Positions 1 through 5,660 of a stretch of DNA of 6,546 bases are shown here, one piece after another; positions within the stretch are counted from its first letter, which is position 1; every line of letters begins with the position of its first letter. The stretch covers positions 1 to 6,546 of the forward strand of contig DATCKS010000256.1 of NCBI GenBank assembly GCA_036562265.1, in the 5' to 3' direction. Source of the DNA: DASVDK01 sp036562265 [NCBI: Thermodesulfobacteriota bacterium]. GTDB taxonomy: Bacteria > DASVDK01. The translations under genes were made by a program, and so were the position numbers. Below the pieces are notes generated by a model that had not been told where the DNA came from, made no database searches, and saw nothing but the letters and a program-made list of their open reading frames with translations.

Positions 1-165
1 GTACTCGAAGGGGGGATAGGTCACGTCGCTGCCGACGACGAGGACCCCGGCCTTCTTGATCCGGTCGACGCCTGGACCGGCGTCGGCCGGCCGCGCGACC
101 GCGAGGACGGTCACGCCGGCCAGGGCGACGGCCGCCGCGGCCCGGATGAGTCGCTGCACGAACAT
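1..165 (-). CDS. ABC transporter substrate-binding protein, amino-acid type (family 3), N-terminal part
   Basis: Only the first 55 codons lie in the window; the gene runs off the left edge. The peptide begins MFVQRLIRAAAAVALAGV and continues as a hydrophobic Sec signal with a likely cleavage near ARPADA|G (about residue 29). The mature start follows: a short helix with RIKKAG, then VLVVGSDVTYPPFEY at residues 41-55. The pattern IKK.G.L.VG.D..YPPFE is the classic N-terminus of periplasmic family-3 solute-binding proteins, which deliver amino acids or similar small polar solutes to an ABC permease. The ATG at 163-165 is preceded by GGAGG with about 9 nt spacing. A near-consensus promoter lies upstream at 221-250, so the gene is probably transcribed independently of the small gene before it. 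Permease and ATPase partners would be expected beyond the window. The substrate cannot be predicted from this fragment. Confidence 0.85.
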   Translation of the reverse strand, partial: MFVQRLIRAAAAVALAGVTVLAVARPADAGPGVDRIKKAGVLVVGSDVTYPPFEY

Positions 166-193
166 GGGATGTGGCCCTCCAGGGTCCGCGGCG

Positions 194-212
194 GGGTCGC
201 CGCCGACGACCC
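194..212 (-). other. 5' leader hairpin before the substrate-binding protein gene
   Basis: GGGTCG at 194-199 pairs perfectly with CGACCC at 207-212 around a 7-nt loop. On the minus strand this hairpin begins within a few bases of the transcription start predicted from the promoter at 221-250, so it would form the 5' end of the mRNA. Such 5' stem-loops often stabilise transcripts. A regulatory role is possible but not shown. Confidence 0.35.
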
Positions 213-220
213 TCGAGCCC

Positions 221-250
221 ATCATAGGGACGGCGTTCAGACGCTGTCAA
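221..250 (-). promoter_or_regulatory. Sigma70-type promoter for the substrate-binding protein gene
   Basis: Reading the minus strand, a perfect -35 TTGACA (250-245) is followed after 18 bp by TATGAT (226-221), a 5 of 6 match to the -10 consensus. The predicted transcription start is near 214, giving a leader of about 49 nt before the ATG at 165. Hexamers this close to consensus are unlikely by chance in such GC-rich DNA. Confidence 0.7.
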
Positions 251-273
251 ACCAGGGGGGCCCGGCGCCGGCC

Positions 274-654
274 TCACTTCCCCTTGCGCCGCTCCGCCTT
301 GAGCTGCTGCTCGAGCTGGAAGAAGCGCGGCAGCGCCTCCGGGCTCTTCATCAGCTCGCGCTGGACGCGGGCGAAGTGGTCGAACGACACGCCGCTCCCC
401 TCGAGCGCCCGCTCGACCGCACGCCGGTCCGCGCCGGTGATGTCGCGGGCCGGGTCGCCCGACGCCTCGACCTTCGGATAGACCTCGATCGCCTTCTCCT
501 CGATGAGCGCGTGCGCGGTCGCGAGCGCCCTGAGGTCGCTGTCGGTGAGTGTGGCGCCGTCCGCGCCGTGGACCTCCCCGACCGCCGCGCCGAACAGGAC
601 CATCGCGGCGATCGCCAGCGCCGCCGCACCCCTGCCAACCTTGATCACGTGCAT
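274..654 (-). CDS. Small exported protein of unknown function
   Basis: A 126-residue protein. Residues 1-30 form a Sec-type signal (MHVIKVGRGAAALAIAAMVL, then a hydrophobic stretch), with likely cleavage after VHG at residue 30. The mature part is about 96 residues, charged and mostly helical in appearance. It contains LTDSDLRALATAHALIEEKA (36-55), a middle segment rich in Asp and Arg, a short motif resembling GVSFDHFARVQREL, and a basic Lys/Arg-rich C-terminus. The helix followed by G(V/L)(S/T)...F....... is reminiscent of DUF4168 proteins, but the resemblance is weak and I do not assign it. The ATG at 654 was chosen because GGAGG lies 5 bp upstream and it gives a clean signal peptide. An in-frame GTG at 691-693, with AGGAG about 10 nt upstream, would add 13 basic residues and is a real alternative. 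There are no cysteines or catalytic motifs. It is probably periplasmic. Confidence 0.65.
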   Translation of the reverse strand: MHVIKVGRGAAALAIAAMVLFGAAVGEVHGADGATLTDSDLRALATAHALIEEKAIEVYPKVEASGDPARDITGADRRAVERALEGSGVSFDHFARVQRELMKSPEALPRFFQLEQQLKAERRKGK

Positions 655-716
655 CGCTGCCTCCACGCGAGGGTGACGGCGCGATCGTCGCACGGCAAGT
701 AAGCTCCTGCAACCTT

Positions 717-726
717 CTTATATAAG
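717..726 (-). promoter_or_regulatory. Candidate -10 region of the small exported protein gene
   Basis: CTTATATAAG is a perfect 10-nt AT-rich palindrome in otherwise very GC-rich DNA, and TATATA within it (724-719 on the minus strand) is a plausible -10. At 17 bp spacing the -35 position reads TATTCC, a poor match. That would fit a promoter needing an activator, such as a factor bound at the direct repeat at 753-774. The predicted start is near 712. Confidence 0.4.
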
Positions 727-752
727 GGTAGGCTATGTCGAGGAATACGTCT

Positions 753-774
753 GGCGTAAGTGATCTGTAAGTGA
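753..774 (-). repeat. Tandem 11-bp direct repeat, possible response-regulator site
   Basis: On the minus strand two consecutive 11-mers, TCACTTACAGA (774-764) and TCACTTACGCC (763-753), share their first eight bases. The period of 11 bp is one helical turn, the geometry used by OmpR/PhoB-family response regulators. The repeat lies at about -41 to -62 relative to the start predicted from the -10 at 719-724, a typical activator position. The regulator itself is not in the window. Confidence 0.4.
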
Positions 775-990
775 GCGTCGGCGCCGCGGATCTGCCCGCG
801 TCCCCTCCCCCGTCGCCGCCTCCGCGCAGGTCGCCGCCCGTCTCTCGGAAACCTTCGGACCCGGAGCCACGGCGGCCGACCCGTTGCCTGCCCGCCAACC
901 TCTCGCTTCACCGTGGATGGCCGGGTCGGTTGCTGCGCTCGGCCGCGCCTCGACGCCGCGGCAACGGGGTCGCGAGAGTCGTGGCGGCGC
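775..990. other. GC-rich intergenic stretch with no recognisable gene
   Basis: No convincing coding frame is present. The open frames on both strands translate to low-complexity Pro/Arg/Ala/Ser peptides without a ribosome site or family resemblance. One 8-bp inverted repeat, CCGACCCG (876-883) and CGGGTCGG (922-929), has a 38-nt gap and weak meaning. I see no tRNA fold, riboswitch core or att-like duplication of the nearby tRNA. Confidence 0.5.
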
Positions 991-1011
991 GGCCCCGGCC
1001 TGGCCGGGGTC
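991..1011. other. Short GC hairpin beyond the tRNA terminator
   Basis: CCCCGGCC (993-1000) and GGCCGGGG (1002-1009) form a perfect inverted repeat around one base, extendable by a G-U and a G-C pair at the base. It lies about 12 nt past the larger hairpin at 1023-1060 on the minus strand. It lacks a T-tract and may be a second, backup stop structure. Confidence 0.3.
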
Positions 1012-1022
1012 CGAAACGACGA

Positions 1023-1060
1023 GAGCCGGAAGCCACGTCGGGGACGCGGTCTTCCGGCTC
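1023..1060 (-). terminator. Large composite hairpin, probable terminator of tRNA-Pro
   Basis: GAGCCGGAAG (1023-1032) and CTTCCGGCTC (1051-1060) form a perfect 10-bp stem. Inside it, CC/GG (1033-1034 with 1048-1049) and CGTC/GACG (1036-1039 with 1043-1046) continue the helix to a 3-nt loop, with one mismatch and one bulged base. This gives roughly 16 paired positions. The hairpin starts 18 nt past the tRNA 3' end. On the minus strand it is followed by TCGTCGTTTC, a weak U-rich tail; on the plus strand there is none, which favours minus-strand termination. Confidence 0.55.
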
Positions 1061-1078
1061 GTGGGGCAGGTCCAGGAG

Positions 1079-1155
1079 TGGTCGGGGAACCGGGATTTGA
1101 ACCCGGGGCCTTTCGGTCCCGAACCGAACGCGCTACCAGGCTGCGCTATTCCCCG
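1079..1155 (-). tRNA. tRNA-Pro, anticodon CGG
   Basis: The minus strand folds into a complete 77-nt cloverleaf. The acceptor stem CGGGGAA pairs with TTCCCCG over 7 perfect pairs. T8 and A9 are followed by a D-stem GCGC/GCGC with loop AGCCTGGTA. The anticodon stem TTCGG/CCGAA encloses TTCGGGA, giving anticodon CGG, which reads CCG proline codons. The variable loop is 5 nt, the T-stem CCGGG/CCCGG closes loop TTCAAAT, the discriminator is A73, and CCA is encoded at 1081-1079. The C1-G72 pair with A73 is the usual bacterial proline tRNA identity feature. The gene lies 77 bp past the radical SAM gene on the same strand but has its own candidate promoter at 1176-1204 and a hairpin downstream. Intron, degeneration and partial 3'-end duplications are all absent. 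Confidence 0.97.
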
Positions 1156-1175
1156 TTGCGGTTGAAAACCCGATC

Positions 1176-1204
1176 CTTGTACCACGCGGCCGCCCGGCTC
1201 GCAA
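1176..1204 (-). promoter_or_regulatory. Candidate promoter of tRNA-Pro
   Basis: On the minus strand TTGCGA (1204-1199) is separated by exactly 17 bp from TACAAG (1181-1176); each matches the sigma70 consensus at 4 of 6 positions. The start would fall near 1169, leaving a leader of about 14 nt before the mature tRNA 5' end, to be removed by RNase P. The spacing and position are good, the hexamers moderate. Confidence 0.5.
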
Positions 1205-1232
1205 CGGGCCAGGGCTCGCCGACCCTCGCCGG

Positions 1233-2135
1233 TCAGCGGGGCGGCGGCGCGCCGAGCCCGATCAGGCGCGTGAGACCCGCCTCGCGGGCCGCGGCAACGG
1301 CGGCGTCGAGTTCCTCGCGGGTCGGCCGGCGCCCGAGTACGGGGTGGCCGACGGCCTGTGCCATGGGGCGGTACTGCCCCATGAGGTTGACGGCGGTGCG
1401 GGGCGACAGCCGCGTGGCGACGAAGCGCATGAGGTCGGCGGTGCCGGCGAGACCGCCCGGCATGACGAGGTGGCGCACGAGGAGGCCCCGCCGGGCGACG
1501 CCGTCCGGCCCGACCTCGAGTTCCCCCACCTGCCGATGCATCTCGAGGAGCGCGGCGTGGAGCGCCTCGGGGTACGGGACCGCACCGGCCGGGATGCGGG
1601 CGGTCTCGGCCGCCACGGCGGCGTCGGCGTACTTGGCGTCCGGGAGGTAGACGTCGACGACCCCCTCGAGCAGGCGGAGCATCTCGACCGCCTCGTACCC
1701 GCCGCAGTTGTAGACGATCGGCCGGGAGAGGCCGCGCGCCCGGGCGTCGAGCACCGCCTCGAGCACCTGGGGCGCGACGTGGGTCGGCGTCACGAGGTCG
1801 ATCGTGGCGGCGCCCCGGCGCTCGAGGTCGAGCATGAGGTCGGCGAGCGCGCGCGGCGACATCACGCGGCCGGCCGGGCGGTGGCTGATCTCGGCGGTCT
1901 GGCAGAAGAGGCAGCCGAGGTTGCAGCCGCCGAAGTAGACGGCCCCGGTCCCTCGACGCCCGACCAGGCAGGCCTCCTCCCCCATGTGGAGCCCGGCCCG
2001 GGCGACGACCACCTCGTTGGCCAGGCCGCAGAAGCCGCGCTCGCCGGCCCTCCGGCGCACGGCGCAGCCGCGCGGGCAGACGCCGCAGCCGTCGAGGAGG
2101 GCGTAGGCGGCCTCAAGGCGCTCGGCCGCGGTCAC
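1233..2135 (-). CDS. Radical SAM protein, PflX-type (COG1313), substrate unknown
   Basis: A 300-residue protein of the pyruvate-formate-lyase-activase-like radical SAM group. The cluster motif CNLGCLFC (Cys71, Cys75, Cys78; CxxxCxxC) follows YFGG and would bind the [4Fe-4S] cluster that cleaves S-adenosylmethionine. Upstream, a second cysteine set occurs in CGVCPRGCAV...GERGFC (Cys17, Cys20, Cys24, Cys36), typical of COG1313 and suggesting another metal site. Further barrel motifs include VTPTHVAPQ, VYNCGGYE, VDVYLPDAKYAD and NLMGQYRPM. The length matches the family. The predicted GTG start at 2133-2135 lies 7 bp after the DUF3047 stop, with an AGG-rich ribosome site over that stop codon, so translation is probably coupled. 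It is the last gene of a probable three-gene operon. No glycyl-radical enzyme or other obvious protein substrate is in the window. Members are annotated as activase homologues, but their reaction is not established. Confidence 0.9.
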   Translation of the reverse strand: MTAAERLEAAYALLDGCGVCPRGCAVRRRAGERGFCGLANEVVVARAGLHMGEEACLVGRRGTGAVYFGGCNLGCLFCQTAEISHRPAGRVMSPRALADLMLDLERRGAATIDLVTPTHVAPQVLEAVLDARARGLSRPIVYNCGGYEAVEMLRLLEGVVDVYLPDAKYADAAVAAETARIPAGAVPYPEALHAALLEMHRQVGELEVGPDGVARRGLLVRHLVMPGGLAGTADLMRFVATRLSPRTAVNLMGQYRPMAQAVGHPVLGRRPTREELDAAVAAAREAGLTRLIGLGAPPPR

Positions 2136-2142
2136 GGTCGGC

Positions 2143-2841
2143 CTACCTCGCGCCGGCCCCCGATGCGGCGGCCGGCGAGGTCGAGGCGGCGTCCGCCGAC
2201 CGCGCGACGATGGCGTCGTAGTCGGCGACGGCGCGCGTCCCGGTGTTGTCCGAGTCGCTCAGGATCCCGATCCCCTTCGCCTCGGGCGGATCCTCGCCGA
2301 AGAACGTCCGGTAGTCCTCGAGGACGTTCACCTGCTCCTCTACCCACCTGTCCGGGTTCGGCTGGCCGGAGCGCAGCACGACGATCTTGGTCTGGCTGGC
2401 GAAGGGGCTCTCGAGGCGGGTGCCCGGGGGAAGGGTGGCGCTCCAGACGTACTTGATGGCGTTGGGGATCGGCCAGCCGCCGAAGACGACGTAGACGCCG
2501 GCGGCGCTGTCGCCGGTCTCCTTCTTCCGCTCGTCGCCCCCTCTGGGGACCTCGTGGACGCGCCAGCGCCAGGAGAGGATCGGGTAGCGCTTGACGTCGA
2601 ACCGCTCCTCCCGGCCGATCTGCACGCTCTGGCCCTCGGCCTCGGCGCTGAGGAACTTCTCGTCCCCGTCCCGCCGGACGACGTAGACGTCGTCGATGTC
2701 GCCGCCGCGCGCCTTCCACCCCTCTGGCGGCTTGCCCGGCGTCGAGTTCTCGAAGGTGCCGAGCGGCTTCTCGCCCGGCGCTGCGGCGACCAGGCCCGGC
2801 GCGAGGGCCAGGACGATCAGGACGGCGGCGCGGCGTCTCAT
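2143..2841 (-). CDS. DUF3047 family exported protein
   Basis: A 232-residue protein with a Sec signal (MRRRAAVLIVLALAPGLVAAA), probably cleaved near residue 21. The mature part carries the DUF3047 landmarks in order: FENSTPGKPPEGW (30-42), DVYVVRRDGDEKFLSAEA (51-68), the hallmark YPILSWRWRV (86-95), GVYVVFGG (115-122), IKYVWS (129-134), RWVEEQVNVLEDYRTFFG (165-182), and ILSDSDNTGT (193-202) before YDAIVA. Family members are beta-rich envelope proteins of unknown function, possibly carbohydrate- or ligand-binding in fold; no enzymatic activity is established. The C-terminal 17 residues are a low-complexity Ala/Ser/Gly tail. The ATG at 2839-2841 has only a weak upstream AGGCG sequence, so expression may depend on coupling to the DUF554 gene ending 39 bp earlier. 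It lies between a membrane protein and a radical SAM protein in one transcription unit. Confidence 0.88.
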   Translation of the reverse strand: MRRRAAVLIVLALAPGLVAAAPGEKPLGTFENSTPGKPPEGWKARGGDIDDVYVVRRDGDEKFLSAEAEGQSVQIGREERFDVKRYPILSWRWRVHEVPRGGDERKKETGDSAAGVYVVFGGWPIPNAIKYVWSATLPPGTRLESPFASQTKIVVLRSGQPNPDRWVEEQVNVLEDYRTFFGEDPPEAKGIGILSDSDNTGTRAVADYDAIVARSADAASTSPAAASGAGAR

Positions 2842-2880
2842 GGCCGGCCGTCGCCTGCACGAGCCGCGCCCCCGGTCGGG

Positions 2881-3594
2881 TCATGGCCAGAGGACGGCGA
2901 GCGCCCGCTTGATGTGCGGCACGGCCGCGGTGAGCGCCGGCGCGACGACGAGGGCGGGCAGGAAGTCGGCCACCGGGATCCGCTTGAGGTCGAGGAGCCG
3001 AAGCCCGATGCCGAGCATGAGCGTGCCGCCGGCAGCGGTCATCTCGCGGACGAGCGGGTCGGTGAGGAGGCCGGCGAAGAGGCCCGCGCCGAGGGTGAGC
3101 CCTCCCTGGACCACGAGGACCGTGGCGACGGCCGCCATGACGCCGGCGCCGAGTCCGGCGGCGAAGCCGATGGCGCCGAAGAAGTCGAGCATCGACTTCA
3201 TGGCGAGGAGCGTGTAGTCGCCCGAGAGGCCGTCCTGGATGGAGCCGAGCACGGTCATCGGCCCCACGCAGAAGACCAGGCTCGCCGTGACGAAGCCCTC
3301 GCTGAAGCGGGAGCCGCCGCCGGTCGCGAAGCGCTTCTGGAGGCTGTCCCCCAGCGCGTCGAGGCGGCGCGCGAGCCCGAGCGCGTGCCCCGCGAGGCCG
3401 CCTGCGAGGATGGCGGCCAGGAGCACCAGCTCGTTGGCGGTGCCGATCGCCATCTTCGTGCCGATGACGAGCGTGAGGAGGCCGAGCCCCGAGAGGACGA
3501 GGCTTCGCGCGCTCTCGGGGATGCGGCTGCCGCCGGCCATGCCGATGGCCGCGCCGGCGACGACCGCCGCGGCGTTCACGAACGTTCCGGTCAC
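2881..3594 (-). CDS. DUF554 (YqgA/YdfK-like) integral membrane protein
   Basis: A 237-residue, very hydrophobic protein matching the DUF554 family throughout. The N-terminus TGTFVNAAAVVAGAAIG (2-18) is the usual start motif. It is followed by RIPESARSLVLSGLGLLTLVIG (24-45) and LGDSLQKRF (81-89). The strongest signature is FVTASLVFCVGPMTVLGSIQ (101-120), followed by DGLSGDYTLLAMKSMLDFFG. About six to seven membrane helices are visible, including approximately 4-20, 32-50, 56-74, 101-118, 137-155, 157-175 and 206-225. The family is a bacterial inner-membrane protein of unknown transport or other function. The GTG at 3592-3594 was chosen because AGGGGG lies about 7 nt upstream and the protein then starts at the family's normal position. 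The in-frame ATG at 3664-3666 would add a Pro/Gly/Arg-rich tail without a ribosome site. It is the first gene of the probable operon and is divergent from the zinc-ribbon gene. Confidence 0.88.
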   Translation of the reverse strand: MTGTFVNAAAVVAGAAIGMAGGSRIPESARSLVLSGLGLLTLVIGTKMAIGTANELVLLAAILAGGLAGHALGLARRLDALGDSLQKRFATGGGSRFSEGFVTASLVFCVGPMTVLGSIQDGLSGDYTLLAMKSMLDFFGAIGFAAGLGAGVMAAVATVLVVQGGLTLGAGLFAGLLTDPLVREMTAAGGTLMLGIGLRLLDLKRIPVADFLPALVVAPALTAAVPHIKRALAVLWP

Positions 3595-3706
3595 GACCTC
3601 GCCCCCTCGTGTCCCCCGGCCCGGGTTGCGCGCCCCTCCCCCGCCTCGGGCCGGCGCCGGACTCATCGTAGCCCGGACGCCGGCCGGCCACCCGGTCGGC
3701 CCGCTG

Positions 3707-3728
3707 CGGCTACACGCGCGTGCAGCCG
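3707..3728. promoter_or_regulatory. 22-bp near-palindrome, possible operator
   Basis: CGGCT-A-CACGCGCGTG-C-AGCCG is symmetric except for one mismatched pair (3712/3723). It sits in the 272-bp divergent gap between the DUF554 and zinc-ribbon genes. The nearest -10-like sequence for the DUF554 gene is TACGAT (3670-3665, minus strand), which lacks a recognisable -35, so the palindrome would lie about 48-69 bp upstream of that start. A dimeric regulator site is plausible; a GC-rich coincidence is not excluded. Confidence 0.3.
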
Positions 3729-3785
3729 ATCGGGGGAAATCGCCGCGATCGCCTCCCGACGGCGCGGGTCGGGCGCAGCTCGAGG

Positions 3786-3814
3786 TAGACGGCGGTCCCC
3801 TTGCCGCGCACAAT
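3786..3814 (+). promoter_or_regulatory. Candidate promoter of the zinc-ribbon gene
   Basis: TAGACG (3786-3791) and CACAAT (3809-3814) are separated by exactly 17 bp, each matching the sigma70 consensus at 4 of 6 positions. Transcription would start near 3821, within the palindrome at 3820-3835, leaving a leader of about 46 nt. Confidence 0.4.
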
Positions 3815-3819
3815 GCTCG

Positions 3820-3835
3820 CGCCCTCCGGAGGGCG
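3820..3835 (+). promoter_or_regulatory. Perfect 16-bp palindrome at the predicted transcription start
   Basis: CGCCCTCCGGAGGGCG is perfectly symmetric, centred between 3827 and 3828. It covers the predicted +1 of the zinc-ribbon gene, a typical repressor position. If transcribed it would form a hairpin (CGCCCT, loop CCGG, AGGGCG) near the 5' end of the mRNA. The sequence cannot distinguish a DNA operator from an RNA structure. Confidence 0.4.
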
Positions 3836-3866
3836 ACACCTTTCACCTCGGGACGACAGGAACCTC

Positions 3867-4157
3867 ATGATCGACGTCACACTCGGCCCCTGGCTCTACG
3901 CGCTCGCCGGCCTCCTCGTGGGCTACCTCGTCGGGCGGCGGCGGCGGGTCGTCGGGGAGAGGCGCCTTCGGGCGCGCGTCGAGGCGCGCCTCGAGCAACT
4001 CCGGGCGCGCGCCGAGTTCTACTGCCCGACCTGCGACGCTGGCTTCGCGCCGCTGCCGGGCGCCGGCCGGTCGGAGCTGACGCGGTGTCCGCTCTGCCTC
4101 TCCGAGGAGCTGATCCGGTACGGCGGCGAGGGGAGCGGCACGCCGGTCCAGCGTTGA
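3867..4157 (+). CDS. Small membrane-anchored zinc-ribbon protein, function unknown
   Basis: A 96-residue protein with three parts. Residues 5-23 form one membrane helix (LGPWLYALAGLLVGYLVG), followed by the basic stop RRRR (24-27), suggesting a short outside N-terminus and a cytoplasmic C-terminus. Residues 30-50 are a charged Arg/Glu helix, probably coiled. Residues 51-83 hold two CxxC knuckles, CPTC (Cys53, Cys56) and CPLC (Cys74, Cys77), 17 residues apart, forming a rubredoxin-like or zinc-ribbon module. The ATG at 3867 has AGGA 5 bp upstream and was preferred over an in-frame ATG 22 codons earlier that lacks a ribosome site. Zinc ribbons on single-helix anchors often act as protein or nucleic-acid adaptors, but no specific family is recognised. 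The gene stands alone between two minus-strand genes, and its stop codon lies inside an 18-bp tandem repeat. Confidence 0.75.
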   Translation: MIDVTLGPWLYALAGLLVGYLVGRRRRVVGERRLRARVEARLEQLRARAEFYCPTCDAGFAPLPGAGRSELTRCPLCLSEELIRYGGEGSGTPVQR

Positions 4158-4176
4158 GCCAAGGTCCAGCGCCGAG

Positions 4177-4180
<4 letters not shown>
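4145..4180. repeat. 18-bp tandem duplication at two convergent gene ends
   Basis: Two adjacent 18-mers, GGTCCAGCGTTGAGCCAA (4145-4162) and GGTCCAGCGCCGAGCTAG (4163-4180), match at 14 of 18 positions. The first contains the zinc-ribbon stop codon (TGA, 4155-4157). The second contains the stop of the convergent aminotransferase gene (TAG on the minus strand, 4177-4179). The 19-bp gap between the genes thus seems to come from a local duplication. It shows no T-rich terminator. Confidence 0.55.
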
Positions 4181-5523
<1,343 letters not shown>

Positions 5524-5601
5524 AGGGGGCTCCTCAGCGGAAACTGGCCTGCGCCGGGCGGTCCGGATACCCGGCTCGGCCGTCGCGGCTGGCTCGAGCG
5601 G

Positions 5602-5631
5602 ACGGTAGCGGCCGGGGTCCGCGCTTGTCAA
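5602..5631 (-). promoter_or_regulatory. Promoter of the aminotransferase gene
   Basis: On the minus strand a perfect TTGACA (5631-5626) is followed after 18 bp by TACCGT (5607-5602), which keeps the important first T, A and last T of the -10. The start would be near 5595, with a leader of about 72 nt. The -35 hexamer overlaps that of the divergent deacylase promoter within CTTGTCAAG (5624-5632). Confidence 0.55.
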
Positions 5632-5654
5632 GGCGCCCCACCGCTCGGTAGATT
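5625..5654 (+). promoter_or_regulatory. Promoter of the YbaK-family gene, predicted leaderless
   Basis: TTGTCA (5625-5630; 5 of 6) and TAGATT (5649-5654; 4 of 6, fitting TAnnnT) are 18 bp apart. The -10 ends only 6 bp before the ATG at 5661, so the transcript would begin at or next to the A of the start codon. The absence of any Shine-Dalgarno sequence before that ATG agrees with this. Confidence 0.6.
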
Positions 5655-5660
5655 CTTCGC

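Noticed and set aside
262-271. CCGGCGCCGG palindrome just past the stop of the small exported gene, as a terminator.
   Set aside because: It is only 10 nt with no usable loop and no T-tract, and such GC palindromes are expected by chance at this base composition.
1079-1155. tRNA-Pro as an integration site for a genomic island.
   Set aside because: I find no duplicated copy of the tRNA 3' end in the window, and there is no integrase or composition change next to it.
1344-2456. Long plus-strand open frame antisense to the radical SAM and DUF3047 genes.
   Set aside because: It translates to low-complexity Arg/Ala/Gly/Pro sequence, a usual shadow of GC-rich coding DNA, while the opposite strand encodes recognised families.
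2132-3691. Long minus-strand open frame spanning the DUF554 and DUF3047 genes.
   Set aside because: It is an out-of-frame Arg/Gly/Pro-rich shadow; the real frames carry family motifs and start signals.
3595-3846. N-terminal extension of the DUF554 protein by 84 residues.
   Set aside because: The extra part is Arg/Ala/Pro-rich with no ribosome site and would run through the divergent control region; the GTG at 3594 matches the family's normal start.
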